A DNA stretch of 64,000 bases from Spirosoma sp. 48-14 (GCF_001898575.1 NZ_MKUD01000058.1:124001-188000), one strand, 5' to 3'; shown: positions 32,308 through 41,435, counted from the first letter of the stretch. Numbers and translations: made by a program. The notes: generated from the letters alone by a model not told the origin.

Positions 32308-34506
32308 ATGAGCAATCGTTATTTATTAGTATATGGATTAGTATGTTGCCTGACGTGGATGTGTACTCAGGTATCTGCTCAAAGTACCAACCCCGTCATA
32401 AAAATCACATACCCGGTTACCCGAGCTATTTTTCAGCGTGCGAATGATAATACCTGTACATTTTACCTTTCAGGAAGTATATACCAGCCTGTCGATAGCG
32501 TTCAGGCTCGCGTTCAGGAAGAAGTGAGTGGGCAGGGACTAGGTACAAACTGGGTTACTATACAAAAGAACCCACAGGGTGGTATTTTTCAGGGCTCTTT
32601 AAAAGCAAAAGGAGGCTGGTATCGTCTGGAAGTTCAGGCTTTTGCTGGGGGGAGCATAGTAGGCAGCGATGTTGTCCGCAAAATAGGAGTTGGCGAAGTC
32701 TTTATCATAACGGGGCAATCGAACGCCCAAGGGTTTATTACAAGAGCAGGCTTAAACTACGGAGCAACAGCAGCCAATGATGATCGGGTCAACTGTCTGG
32801 CATACGATAATATCGCTAAAAATTCATTAGCCGATCCACCTGCCCCCGCCTTTCAGCAATTAACAGCAACGGCCATTATCGGCCCTCGCGGTCAGAGTGC
32901 CTGGTGCTGGGGCTATCTGGGCGATCTGTTAGTGAAGCAATATAATGTACCCGTACTCTTTATCAATACCGCCTGGGAGGCAACTACCATTCAGAACTGG
33001 ACCGAAAGTGCTGATGGAAAAATCACTAAACAAATATTTGCCCTCGGTACGCCTGATGAAAACTTTCCAGTAGGGATGCCTTACGGTAACTTACTAGTTT
33101 CCTTACGCTACTACAGCTCATTACTTGGCCTTCGTGCCGTATTATGGCAGCAGGGCGAGTTTGACAATTTCCCGTTACATACTCCTCGTAAAGAGTATGC
33201 AACTTCCATGCAGTATCTGGTCAACAAGACCCGTGCCGACATTCAGAATTATCCAGCCTGGGTTCTGGCCCGGTCGTCGTATAGCAACAATTCAGTGAGC
33301 CAAGATGTCATCCAGGCCCAGAATGATGTGATTAACACGTATGCTAACAACGTATTTGCTGGACCTTTTACGGATAATATCCAGATTCCCCGCTTCGACG
33401 ATGTTCACTTTGGAAACCGTACAACCAATAATCCAGGCGACAAAGGGCTTATTGATCTGGGGCAGGCTTGGTATGAGAGCTTAAATACGGCCTTTTTTGC
33501 CAGTTCTTTGCCTCTGCCTCCACTGCTCCAACCAGCTATTAATGTCACCTGCGGCACTTCGGGCAACGCTCTAACACTCACCTTGCCAAACGCTTATAAA
33601 TCGTATACCTGGAATACAGGGCAGACGACACAAAGTATTACCGTTAGTCAGCCGGGCACCTATCAGGCTACATTGAAAGATGGAGGTGGACGAACCTATC
33701 TATCGCCAATTCTTGACGTACAAAGTCCTATTCAGCCAGCAGCACCCACTATTTCTCTGGCTAGCCAGCCTGGAAAAGCGGTTGACACTCAGCAACAAAT
33801 CTGTGCTGATTCATCGGCAGTCTTTCTTGCGAATACCAGTGCCAACAGCACAGGCATATGGAGCGCAAGCGGTACAACATCTACTGGTAAAACCATTACG
33901 TTGAGTAAAGCCGGAACCTACACGCTACAGGCACAGAGTGTATACGGCTGTAAGTCCAGCCAGACAGCGAGTATTAATCTAACGGTTCGGCCCAAAGTCC
34001 CTGTACCGAGTATTGAGCAAGTGGGACCTTACAGCTTACAGGCGGTACTACCTACACCTACAGGCGGCCAACCTGACTTATTCGACTGGCGACGCAACAA
34101 CACAGAAGTGCTTCCTAAAAATGATGCAGTTATCAAAGTAGTGGTGTCAGCTAATTATTCAGCGCGAACAAAAACTACGTTTGCCCTGGCAAATGGGAAT
34201 AACCTGACCTGTTATTCGACATTCAGTACACCTAAACCATTCACATTCGATCGTTCTAACGGTGGATTGGTCATTTATCCTAATCCGTCAGTTGATGGAA
34301 CAGTAGCTATTGAAACCCTGGAAGATTTAAAAAATGCCGATATTGATGTATTCACATTAACAGGTCAAAAACTCTATTCAAGCCAGATTCCACTGCTCGA
34401 CCAACGTAAGGTACTCGACTTATCCGGATTGGCACAGGGCGTTTATCTCATTCGCGTTCATTCGAACGGGTTTGACTTGTCGAAACGGGTGATCATTAAC
34501 CGATAG
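32308..34506 (+). CDS. Secreted SGNH/sialate O-acetylesterase-like protein with T9SS tail, paralog
   Basis: 732 residues from the ATG at 32308, where the signal peptide SNRYLLVYGLVCCLTWMC starts; ATG at 32275 would add 11 residues. The esterase core matches the upstream gene: GQSNAQG with the serine nucleophile, VLWQQGEFDN and DDVHFGN. It has one or two Ig-like units in place of five, and the type A T9SS domain at the end (YPNPSVDGTVAIETL...VYLIRVHS). The pair likely acts on related surface or environmental glycans but with a different reach. The gene ends in a strong terminator. Confidence 0.85.
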   Translation: MSNRYLLVYGLVCCLTWMCTQVSAQSTNPVIKITYPVTRAIFQRANDNTCTFYLSGSIYQPVDSVQARVQEEVSGQGLGTNWVTIQKNPQGGIFQGSLKAKGGWYRLEVQAFAGGSIVGSDVVRKIGVGEVFIITGQSNAQGFITRAGLNYGATAANDDRVNCLAYDNIAKNSLADPPAPAFQQLTATAIIGPRGQSAWCWGYLGDLLVKQYNVPVLFINTAWEATTIQNWTESADGKITKQIFALGTPDENFPVGMPYGNLLVSLRYYSSLLGLRAVLWQQGEFDNFPLHTPRKEYATSMQYLVNKTRADIQNYPAWVLARSSYSNNSVSQDVIQAQNDVINTYANNVFAGPFTDNIQIPRFDDVHFGNRTTNNPGDKGLIDLGQAWYESLNTAFFASSLPLPPLLQPAINVTCGTSGNALTLTLPNAYKSYTWNTGQTTQSITVSQPGTYQATLKDGGGRTYLSPILDVQSPIQPAAPTISLASQPGKAVDTQQQICADSSAVFLANTSANSTGIWSASGTTSTGKTITLSKAGTYTLQAQSVYGCKSSQTASINLTVRPKVPVPSIEQVGPYSLQAVLPTPTGGQPDLFDWRRNNTEVLPKNDAVIKVVVSANYSARTKTTFALANGNNLTCYSTFSTPKPFTFDRSNGGLVIYPNPSVDGTVAIETLEDLKNADIDVFTLTGQKLYSSQIPLLDQRKVLDLSGLAQGVYLIRVHSNGFDLSKRVIINR

Positions 34507-34527
34507 ATCGAATCAAAAGCCACCTCT

Positions 34528-34558
34528 CAAAAGCCTTTTCTCTACGAAAAGGCTTTTG
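34528..34558 (+). terminator. Terminator after the second esterase gene
   Basis: A perfect 13-base stem (CAAAAGCCTTTTC and its complement) with the loop TCTAC, 21 bases after the stop. T-rich sequence within the right arm supports termination; the tail ACGTTTT is weak. Confidence 0.8.
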
Positions 34559-34614
34559 ACGTTTTACGAGACTGAACAAACCAATCAGTAATTGATTAAC
34601 CAAGTCAAGTATCG

Positions 34615-34691
34615 TATATTTGATGTATATTTGGCACAGGGGTAGTGATCAACTTATTCGCGTGAGTTTATTCGTTTTATCGCTACCTTTG
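34615..34691 (+). promoter_or_regulatory. Three TAnnTTTG elements upstream of nuoA
   Basis: TATATTTG at 34615-34622, TATATTTG at 34626-34633 and TACCTTTG at 34684-34691 are all exact -7 matches. The third is 23 bases before the nuoA ATG. They suggest two or more start points for the complex I operon. None has a perfect -33 TTG. Confidence 0.5.
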
Positions 34692-34714
34692 CCCGTTCTT
34701 CGCAACCTACGTCT

Positions 34715-35086
34715 ATGAATGCAACCTATGTTCCGGCTGATTATCTGCCGGTGCTGATTCAGCTCGGCTTAGCACTGGGATTTATCGTAACGACGATGGT
34801 CGTTACCCACGCAATTGGCCCCAAACGACACAGTCAGAAAAAAGACGATCCATTTGAGTGTGGAATTCCTGTTCAGGGCGACGCACGTACTCCAATTTCC
34901 ATCAAATATTTCCTGATTGCCATTCTCTTCGTTCTGTTCGATGTAGAAGTCATTTTCCTCTATCCGTGGGCTGTAAACTTTAAAGGCCTGGGTATGGCGG
35001 GATTTATTGAGATGGTGCTGTTTATGGGGCTGCTCCTGGCCGGTTTCTACTACATCATTCGTAAGGGCGTTCTGAAGTGGGAATAA
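34715..35086 (+). CDS. nuoA: NADH-quinone oxidoreductase subunit A
   Basis: 123 residues with three membrane helices. The conserved matrix loop reads KDDPFECGIPVQGDARTPIS, including the Cys that lies near the quinone site. The short membrane subunit anchors the hydrophilic arm of complex I in the cytoplasmic membrane. It is the first gene of the operon, directly behind the promoter elements. Confidence 0.94.
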   Translation: MNATYVPADYLPVLIQLGLALGFIVTTMVVTHAIGPKRHSQKKDDPFECGIPVQGDARTPISIKYFLIAILFVLFDVEVIFLYPWAVNFKGLGMAGFIEMVLFMGLLLAGFYYIIRKGVLKWE

Positions 35087-35091
35087 GCCTT

Positions 35092-35123
35092 AACGAATGA
35101 ATCTTACAGCATATTTATTCGTT
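35092..35123. repeat. Inverted repeat between nuoA and nuoB
   Basis: AACGAAT (35092-35098) and ATTCGTT (35117-35123) form seven pairs around an 18-base loop, beginning 5 bases after the nuoA stop. This is the smallest of the complex I gap hairpins. Confidence 0.45.
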
Positions 35124-35166
35124 GTTATAGTAACTAACTACAACCGCAACGGCGAACCGTATTTTC

Positions 35167-35712
35167 ATGGCAACTGATATTAAGCTGGCTGAAGCCCCCG
35201 CAAGTTATGATGGACCCGGTTTTTCAGCTACTTCATTTGATAAAATAATAGGTCTGGCCCGTGCTAATTCGCTTTGGCCATTACCCTTTGCAACTTCCTG
35301 CTGTGGTATTGAATTCATGTCGACCATGGCCTCACATTATGATTTAGGTCGTTTCGGCGCAGAGCGTCCAAGCTTTTCGCCCCGGCAGGCCGATATGTTA
35401 CTGGTAGCGGGAACTATCGCGAAAAAGATGGCCCCTGTTGTCAAACAGGTATATCTACAAATGGCCGAGCCTCGCTGGGTCATTGCGATTGGTGCCTGTG
35501 CGTCGAGCGGTGGAATTTTTGATACCTACAGCGTCCTGCAGGGCATCGACCGTATTATCCCGGTTGATGTATATGTACCTGGTTGCCCACCCCGCCCGGA
35601 GCAGATTCTGGAAGGTGTACTACAGGTTCAGGAGCTTGCCAAGAACGAATCACTCCGTCGGCGAAATACCGAAGAATACCAGAAGTTACTGAATTCGTAT
35701 AGCATTCAATAA
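35167..35712 (+). CDS. nuoB: NADH-quinone oxidoreductase subunit B
   Basis: 181 residues. The N2 iron-sulfur ligands are visible: the tandem cysteines of ATSCCGIEFM, the Cys in IGACASSGG and the Cys in VPGCPPRP. This subunit carries the last cluster that passes electrons to quinone. It ends with a polar tail. It sits between nuoA and nuoC in the usual order. Confidence 0.95.
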   Translation: MATDIKLAEAPASYDGPGFSATSFDKIIGLARANSLWPLPFATSCCGIEFMSTMASHYDLGRFGAERPSFSPRQADMLLVAGTIAKKMAPVVKQVYLQMAEPRWVIAIGACASSGGIFDTYSVLQGIDRIIPVDVYVPGCPPRPEQILEGVLQVQELAKNESLRRRNTEEYQKLLNSYSIQ

Positions 35713-35720
35713 GTACAGGA

Positions 35721-35792
35721 TGAGTGAATAGATGAGCTGGTAATTTCAGAAGCCTTCTCCCCTATTCACTCATTTGCTTTCACTCATTCACT
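35721..35792. repeat. Word-based inverted repeat between nuoB and nuoC
   Basis: TGAGTGAATAG (35721-35731) pairs exactly with CTATTCACTCA (35762-35772). A second copy of the right word, CACTCATTCACT, follows at 35781-35792, 7 bases before the nuoC ATG. The loop is 30 bases. Confidence 0.7.
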
Positions 35793-35799
35793 TTTGCCA

Positions 35800-36300
35800 A
35801 TGCTGACCAACGAGGAAGTTGCGCAGACCATCATCAACCAATTCGGCGAAGCCGTTTCCGACTTCGATGACCCATATAACCTGCTGACGTTTTCGACCAG
35901 CCGTGAGCAGATTATTCCACTTGTCTCATTTCTGAAGTCGCACTCTACCTATCAGTTCGGTTTTTTGACCGATATTACGGCTATTCATTACCCCGATTCG
36001 GCCGGTAAGGAATTTTGCGTGGTCTATCACTTGCATAGCCTAATCAATAACTTCCGGCTACGTATTAAAGTGTACCTCGCTGCCGAAGATGTCCATATCC
36101 CGACGATGACAGGCCTGTTTGCTAGTGCAAACTGGATGGAGCGTGAAACGTTTGATCTGTTTGGGATTATTTTCGACGGCCATCCCGATTTACGCCGGAT
36201 TCTGAACATGGAAGAGATGGACTACTTCCCAATGCGGAAAGAATACCCACTCGAAGACAGCACCCGGCAGGATAAAATAGATGCATTGTTTGGACGATAA
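35800..36300 (+). CDS. nuoC: NADH-quinone oxidoreductase subunit C
   Basis: 166 residues from the ATG at 35800; a TTG six bases earlier is less likely. The 30-kDa subunit signature is visible in FASANWMERETFDLFGI and the C-terminal FPMRKEYPLED. It packs between NuoB and NuoD on the hydrophilic arm and carries no cluster. NuoC and NuoD are separate genes here, unlike the fused form of some other bacteria. Confidence 0.93.
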   Translation: MLTNEEVAQTIINQFGEAVSDFDDPYNLLTFSTSREQIIPLVSFLKSHSTYQFGFLTDITAIHYPDSAGKEFCVVYHLHSLINNFRLRIKVYLAAEDVHIPTMTGLFASANWMERETFDLFGIIFDGHPDLRRILNMEEMDYFPMRKEYPLEDSTRQDKIDALFGR

Positions 36301-36304
36301 ATAA

Positions 36305-36382
36305 TAGCGAAAGAACGAAAGAGTGAAAGAGCGAAAAACCATACGCCAGCCACTCTTTCGCTCTTTCGCTCTTTCGCTCTTT
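36305..36382. repeat. Word-based inverted repeat between nuoC and nuoD
   Basis: The left side holds GAAAGA-type words (AGCGAAAGAACGAAAGAGTG...) and the right side four CTCTTTCG words. They can form a stem of about 27 bases with few mismatches around a loop of roughly 16. It begins 5 bases after the nuoC stop and ends 4 bases before the nuoD ATG. Confidence 0.75.
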
Positions 36383-36386
36383 AATT

Positions 36387-37619
36387 ATGGTTTCTGAAGA
36401 ACTCGATATAGCTAACAAAAACTTACCTGCCGAACAAGGCCCGGTTCAGTACGTCAACGAATTGACTACGTTGAACCTCGGTCCTACTCACCCGGCCACA
36501 CACGGTATTTTTCAGAACGTTCTGCAAATGGACGGTGAGAAAATCGTATCGGGCGAGCAAACCATCGGCTATATCCACCGGGCGTTCGAGAAGATTGCCG
36601 AACGACGCCCTTTTTACCAGATTACGACCCTTACCGACCGGATGAACTACTGTTCGTCGCCCATTAACAATATGGGCTGGCATATGACGGTCGAAAAATT
36701 GCTAGGGATTGACATACCCAAGCGGGCGCAGTACATCCGGGTTATTATGATGGAGTTGGCACGATTGGCCGATCACCTCATCTGCAACGGGATTCTGGGT
36801 GTTGATACGGGGGCGTTTACCGGCTTCCTTTACATTTATCAGGAGCGCGAAAACATCTACGAAATCTACGAAGAAGTTTGCGGTGCCCGGTTGACGACGA
36901 ACATGGGGCGTATCGGTGGCATGGAGCGGGACTTATCCCCTACGGCTATTCGTAAGATCAAAGAATTGATTCCCCGCTTCCGCAAAGTACTGACCGAGTT
37001 TGAAAACCTCTTCAACCGCAACCGTATTTTCATGGATCGGGTGATCGGTGTTGGTGGTATATCGGCAGAACGGGCGTTGAGTTACGGATTTACCGGGCCA
37101 AACCTACGGGCCGCCGGTGTCGATTACGACGTTCGGGTTATGAATCCCTATTCGTCGTATGAGGATTTTGAATTCGATATTCCCATCGGTCAAAGTGGCG
37201 ACACCTATGACCGCTTTATGGTGCGGAATGCCGAAATGTGGCAGAGCTTACGGATCATTGAACAGGCTATCAACAACCTGCCCGAAGGTTCGTATTACGC
37301 TGACGCTCCACAATACTACCTGCCTCCGAAGCAAGAAGTGTATAAGAACATGGAAGCCCTGATCTATCACTTCAAAATTGTGATGGGTGAGATCGATGCA
37401 CCAGTTGGTGAGGTGTACCACGCAGTTGAAGGAGGCAATGGTGAGTTGGGCTTTTACCTGATCAGCGACGGTGGACGCGCTCCATATCGTCTTCACTTCC
37501 GTCGGCCCTGTTTTATCTATTACCAGGCTTATCCGGAAATGTGTAAAGGGCTGACTCTATCCGATGCCATCGTGATCATGAGTAGCATGAACGTGATTGC
37601 CGGTGAGTTAGACGCCTAG
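36387..37619 (+). CDS. nuoD: NADH-quinone oxidoreductase subunit D
   Basis: 410 residues. The 49-kDa signature is seen in NLGPTHPATHGIFQ near residue 32, with the quinone-site His pair, and in the C-terminal DGGRAPYRLHFRRPCF. It shapes the quinone pocket with NuoB. Length is normal. It is followed after 2 bases by the toxin gene hicA, which replaces the expected nuoE neighbour. Confidence 0.95.
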   Translation: MVSEELDIANKNLPAEQGPVQYVNELTTLNLGPTHPATHGIFQNVLQMDGEKIVSGEQTIGYIHRAFEKIAERRPFYQITTLTDRMNYCSSPINNMGWHMTVEKLLGIDIPKRAQYIRVIMMELARLADHLICNGILGVDTGAFTGFLYIYQERENIYEIYEEVCGARLTTNMGRIGGMERDLSPTAIRKIKELIPRFRKVLTEFENLFNRNRIFMDRVIGVGGISAERALSYGFTGPNLRAAGVDYDVRVMNPYSSYEDFEFDIPIGQSGDTYDRFMVRNAEMWQSLRIIEQAINNLPEGSYYADAPQYYLPPKQEVYKNMEALIYHFKIVMGEIDAPVGEVYHAVEGGNGELGFYLISDGGRAPYRLHFRRPCFIYYQAYPEMCKGLTLSDAIVIMSSMNVIAGELDA

Positions 37620-37621
37620 GT

Positions 37622-37819
37622 ATGGCCATAAAGTTCCGCGAAGTTGTTCGTATAATTGAGGACGATGGCTGGTATCAGGTCAGGCATCGAGGAAGTCATC
37701 GTCAATTTAAGCATAATACCAAAACGGGCTTAGTAACCATCGCTTATCATAGCTTAAACGATGATGTTCCTGTTGGAACGCTAAATAGTATTTATAAACA
37801 GGCTCAGATTGATCTATGA
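37622..37819 (+). CDS. hicA: HicA toxin of a type II toxin-antitoxin system
   Basis: 65 residues with the dsRBD-like HicA fold. The start KFREVVRIIEDDGWYQVR and the catalytic His26 in RGSHRQF are characteristic. HicA cleaves mRNA and is neutralised by HicB. It starts 2 bases after nuoD and overlaps hicB by 4, so the pair is embedded within the complex I transcript. Codon use and spacing look native, so insertion is not recent or was well assimilated. Confidence 0.9.
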   Translation: MAIKFREVVRIIEDDGWYQVRHRGSHRQFKHNTKTGLVTIAYHSLNDDVPVGTLNSIYKQAQIDL

Positions 37820-38031
37820 AAAAGTATTTGGTCATATTTGAAAAGACGCCATCCGGGTATGGAGCTTATGTGCCGGATTTACCTGGATGTGTAGCCACTG
37901 CGCCGACCAAAGAGGAAGTCGAACGCTTGATTTATGAAGGAATTCAATTTCATATAGAAGGTTTAGAACTAGAAGGGCATCCTATTCCAACCGCGAATTC
38001 AGAAGCCGAAACAATGGTTTTTGCCTATTAA
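37816..38031 (+). CDS. hicB: HicB antitoxin
   Basis: 71 residues, the short form of HicB. The partially degraded RNase H-like domain shows YLVIFEKTPSGYGAYVPDLPGCVA and AIYEGIQFHIEGLE-like helices. There is no added DNA-binding domain visible, so autoregulation may be weak or absent. It ends 4 bases before the nuoE ATG. It is encoded downstream of its toxin, the common order in hicAB. Confidence 0.9.
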   Translation: MKKYLVIFEKTPSGYGAYVPDLPGCVATAPTKEEVERLIYEGIQFHIEGLELEGHPIPTANSEAETMVFAY

Positions 38032-38035
38032 ATGT

Positions 38036-38539
38036 ATGACAACAGAAACAAACCATTCTGCTATACAATTTACGCCCGAGCGCTTGGAACGGGCGAAGGA
38101 AATCATTGCCCGTTATCCTGAAGGCAAACAGAAATCCGCTTTACTTCCTTTATTGCACTTGCTACAGGAGCAGGAAGGCTGGACAAGTGTGGAAGGCATG
38201 GATTATGTAGCCCGTATGCTCGACATTCAACCCATCGAAGTGTATGAAGTAGCTACGTTCTATACCATGTTTCACCTTAATCCAGTTGGCAAGCACGTCA
38301 TCGAATATTGCCGGACAGGCCCTTGCTGCCTGATGGGTGGGGAAGAAGTGTATGCACACCTGAAAACGCGCCTGGGAATTGATGCCGGACAAACAACGGT
38401 CGATGGCCGGTTCACACTGAAAGAGGTAGAGTGTTTAGCCGCCTGTGGTATGGGCCCCGTTTTCCAAATTCGGGAAAAATACTATATGAACCTGACCAAC
38501 GAGCGTGTAGACGAAATTATTGACGAACTGTCGAAATAA
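38036..38539 (+). CDS. nuoE: NADH-quinone oxidoreductase subunit E
   Basis: 167 residues from the ATG at 38036, 4 bases after the hicB stop. The [2Fe-2S] ligands are visible in EYCRTGPCCLMG and CLAACGMGP. It forms the N1a cluster beside NuoF. Length is normal. Its translation would be coupled to hicB rather than to nuoD. Confidence 0.94.
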   Translation: MTTETNHSAIQFTPERLERAKEIIARYPEGKQKSALLPLLHLLQEQEGWTSVEGMDYVARMLDIQPIEVYEVATFYTMFHLNPVGKHVIEYCRTGPCCLMGGEEVYAHLKTRLGIDAGQTTVDGRFTLKEVECLAACGMGPVFQIREKYYMNLTNERVDEIIDELSK

Positions 38540-38546
38540 TCCACTC

Positions 38547-39887
38547 ATGGCAACTAAAATATTAACCGAGCATATTAACGTCCCTGGCATCGAGACGTTC
38601 GATGTTTATCGGAAACAGGGCGGGTATACGGGTGTTGAAAAAGCCCTCAAAACCATGACACCCGATGCCATTGTTGAAGAGGTAAAAAAAGCCGGGGTTC
38701 GTGGACGTGGGGGCGCAGGCTTCCCGATGGGTATGAAGTGGAGCTTCCTGGCTAAACCCGAAGGAGTTCCCCGCTATCTGGTCTGTAATGCCGACGAATC
38801 GGAGCCGGGTACATTCAAGGACCACTACCTGATGAAGAATCTCCCTCACTTACTCATTGAGGGCATGATTATTTCGTCATACGCTCTAGGGGCCAACAAA
38901 TCGTTCATCTACGTACGGGGCGAATTGATGTATGTCATCCACATCCTCGAAAAAGCCATTGCCGAAGCCAAAGCGAAAGGTTTCCTGGGCAAAAATATTC
39001 TGGGTAGTGGTTACGACCTTGAGCTGGTTGTTCAACCCGGTGGGGGAGCTTACATCTGTGGTGAAGAAACAGCCCTGCTCGAATCGCTGGAAGGTAAACG
39101 AGGCAACCCACGAAACAAACCGCCATTCCCGGCTGTAAAGGGCCTTTATCAATGCCCAACAGTAGTTAACAATGTTGAATCCATTGCCACTACCTCCTGG
39201 ATTGTCAACAATGGTGGAGATGCTTATGCTGCCATCGGTATTGGACGTAGTACGGGTACGAAGTTGATTTCGGCCTCGGGTCACATTAACAAACCGGGGG
39301 TTTATGAAATTGAATTGGGAGTCCCTGTTGAAGATTTCATCTTTGCCGATGAATGGTGTGGCGGTATTCGGCCTGGGCATAAATTCAAAGCACTAGTTGC
39401 TGGAGGTTCATCTGTGCCCATTTTACCGGCCAATCTGGCTTTAACACTAGCTAACGGCGAAAAACGCCTGATGTCTTACGAATCCTTATCGGACGGCGGT
39501 TTTGCTACAGGTACCATGCTTGGATCAGGCGGTTTCATCGTGTTTGACGAAACATCCTGTATTGTTCGGAATACGTGGAACTTCTCCCGTTTCTATCACC
39601 ACGAATCCTGTGGACAGTGCAGCCCCTGTCGGGAAGGAACTGGCTGGATGGAAAAAGTTCTGCATCGTATCGAGTATGGTCATGGACATCAGCAGGACAT
39701 TGATCTGTTGGTCGATGTGGCTAAAAAGATTGAAGGCAATACGATTTGTCCGCTCGGCGATGCTGCAGCCTGGCCAGTAGCCAGTGCGATCCGGCATTTC
39801 CGGGACGAATTTCAGTGGCATATCGACCACCCATCCGAAGCCACCCAACCAGGTGCTGTATATCGGGGGGAGATGGCCCTGATTTAA
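38547..39887 (+). CDS. nuoF: NADH-quinone oxidoreductase subunit F
   Basis: 446 residues from the ATG at 38547. The NADH site is in GRGGAGFPMGMKW, the FMN contact in CNADESEPGTFKD, and the [4Fe-4S] ligands in ESCGQCSPCREGTGW. It takes electrons from NADH and passes them to the cluster chain. It is 7 bases from nuoE. The next gene on the strand is not nuoG but a membrane protein. Confidence 0.95.
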   Translation: MATKILTEHINVPGIETFDVYRKQGGYTGVEKALKTMTPDAIVEEVKKAGVRGRGGAGFPMGMKWSFLAKPEGVPRYLVCNADESEPGTFKDHYLMKNLPHLLIEGMIISSYALGANKSFIYVRGELMYVIHILEKAIAEAKAKGFLGKNILGSGYDLELVVQPGGGAYICGEETALLESLEGKRGNPRNKPPFPAVKGLYQCPTVVNNVESIATTSWIVNNGGDAYAAIGIGRSTGTKLISASGHINKPGVYEIELGVPVEDFIFADEWCGGIRPGHKFKALVAGGSSVPILPANLALTLANGEKRLMSYESLSDGGFATGTMLGSGGFIVFDETSCIVRNTWNFSRFYHHESCGQCSPCREGTGWMEKVLHRIEYGHGHQQDIDLLVDVAKKIEGNTICPLGDAAAWPVASAIRHFRDEFQWHIDHPSEATQPGAVYRGEMALI

Positions 39888-39911
39888 CGTAATTCACATT
39901 TCTCTGTCATT

Positions 39912-41435
39912 ATGCCGCTTTTTCTGGTCAGCGTATATAACCTTCTGAAAGCCCAGACCTGGTTACTTACGCTGATTTTTTGTCTGGTCTGTACAGTTGT
40001 TATCTTTTTTGTGAAGGTAAAATACTCCATGAGCTATTTGCCCGATATTTCGGGTTCAGAAAGGAGCACAACGTACGGCATCCAGTTGGTAGCCGATGGC
40101 CGACCTTTGTATTATAACCCGGAAGTTCCTCCCTTCTGGGTTACCCAATACGCACCGCTTTACTACCGGCTTGTCGGCACTATTTATCGAATAATCGGCT
40201 GGGACCCGACGCAGGTGTTTCGTATTCAGTTACTGAGTCGGATGGTCTCTTTCGCGCTGGTGATGGCATCGATGCTGGTTGTTTTCGCTACAGGTTTACG
40301 GCAATTGAAACTCCGGCTGGTACAGAATCTAATCCTTTGTTGCCTCGTCTTTGGGGTATTACAACATTGGCATTTGACAAATTCTCGCGTCGATAGCTTG
40401 CTCTTTCTTTGCACGACGATGCTGATTTACTGTGCATTGGAAGGACTCAAGAAACCCACAATATGGAATGGCTATTGGATTAGTGCTGCTTTGCTCGCTA
40501 TTGTTGCTTTTTTCGTGAAGCAAAGTGGCATGATTCACATCGCCATAATCCTGGGGTTTCTGTTCATTACCGCTCAGTGGCGCGTCCTGTTTCGTACCCT
40601 GGGTATCATGGCAGCGCTATTTCTGGTGCTGACATTGCTGTGCGATGAAGGGCATATGGGCATTTTCTTTCAGAATTTGTTCATCAGTGTCACCTTACCC
40701 CTCTCACCCGGCTGGTTTTACGGGTACACATTCCGCTACCTGATTCCGGCTGCTAGTCTGCTGATTGCCGTGACATGGCTAATCAGTTTAAAATGGTTGT
40801 TCACGAGCCTGGATATTCGTCAACAATTTCTTGCTCTGGCGGCCATGTTCTTTTTTGGCTTCGCTACAGTAACCGCTTTCAAACATGGTGCTGCTGTGGG
40901 CTATTATCATGAGTTCGCGTATACAGGCTTACTCATAATATTTTGGTATTTTTGTGATGCGATAAAGCTCCCGCGTACGGGCAGCCTAGATCGCTATCTG
41001 TTTCCGGCAATGGTATGCATGACAATGCTCTATTTCGCCAGTCAACAGCTAGACAATCATCTGAATACGGACTATGGGTATTATGCCCGGCAGTATCGGG
41101 ATGAAATGCTTGTAAAATCGTTTGTAGAGCCTCAACTGGCTAAGCAGGATTACGTGGTGGCGCTCATGGGCGATAATTACCGGGGATGGCTGCTTCAGCA
41201 AATGCTGTTTCGGCACCAGTTGGCTTATACCGACGACATTATCCGGTTTCTGTATATTGGCAAAAAACACGATTTTAGCCAGTTCGAAAACCTGGTAAAG
41301 CAAGGTTCTATTAAATTTATTATTGCGCCTAAAAAGCAACCACTTTATTATTTCGCTTTTGAGTACACATTCAATCCAAAAGATTATGTGCTCCAGAAAG
41401 AAATAAGTGGCTATCAGATTTTTAAGCATATTTAA
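39912..41435 (+). CDS. Multi-span membrane protein, GT-C-like, inserted between nuoF and nuoG
   Basis: 507 residues with about ten membrane helices. The first periplasmic loop (LPDISGSERSTTYGIQLVADG) with acidic residues, and the YNP-x-APLYY region, resemble the GT-C/ArnT-like glycosyltransferases that use polyprenyl-phosphate sugars. The C-terminal soluble tail contains KYFIIAPKK-like sequence. It starts 24 bases after nuoF. The overall family is plausible but I cannot name it. It is not a complex I subunit, so its place in the operon is unexplained. Confidence 0.68.
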   Translation: MPLFLVSVYNLLKAQTWLLTLIFCLVCTVVIFFVKVKYSMSYLPDISGSERSTTYGIQLVADGRPLYYNPEVPPFWVTQYAPLYYRLVGTIYRIIGWDPTQVFRIQLLSRMVSFALVMASMLVVFATGLRQLKLRLVQNLILCCLVFGVLQHWHLTNSRVDSLLFLCTTMLIYCALEGLKKPTIWNGYWISAALLAIVAFFVKQSGMIHIAIILGFLFITAQWRVLFRTLGIMAALFLVLTLLCDEGHMGIFFQNLFISVTLPLSPGWFYGYTFRYLIPAASLLIAVTWLISLKWLFTSLDIRQQFLALAAMFFFGFATVTAFKHGAAVGYYHEFAYTGLLIIFWYFCDAIKLPRTGSLDRYLFPAMVCMTMLYFASQQLDNHLNTDYGYYARQYRDEMLVKSFVEPQLAKQDYVVALMGDNYRGWLLQQMLFRHQLAYTDDIIRFLYIGKKHDFSQFENLVKQGSIKFIIAPKKQPLYYFAFEYTFNPKDYVLQKEISGYQIFKHI

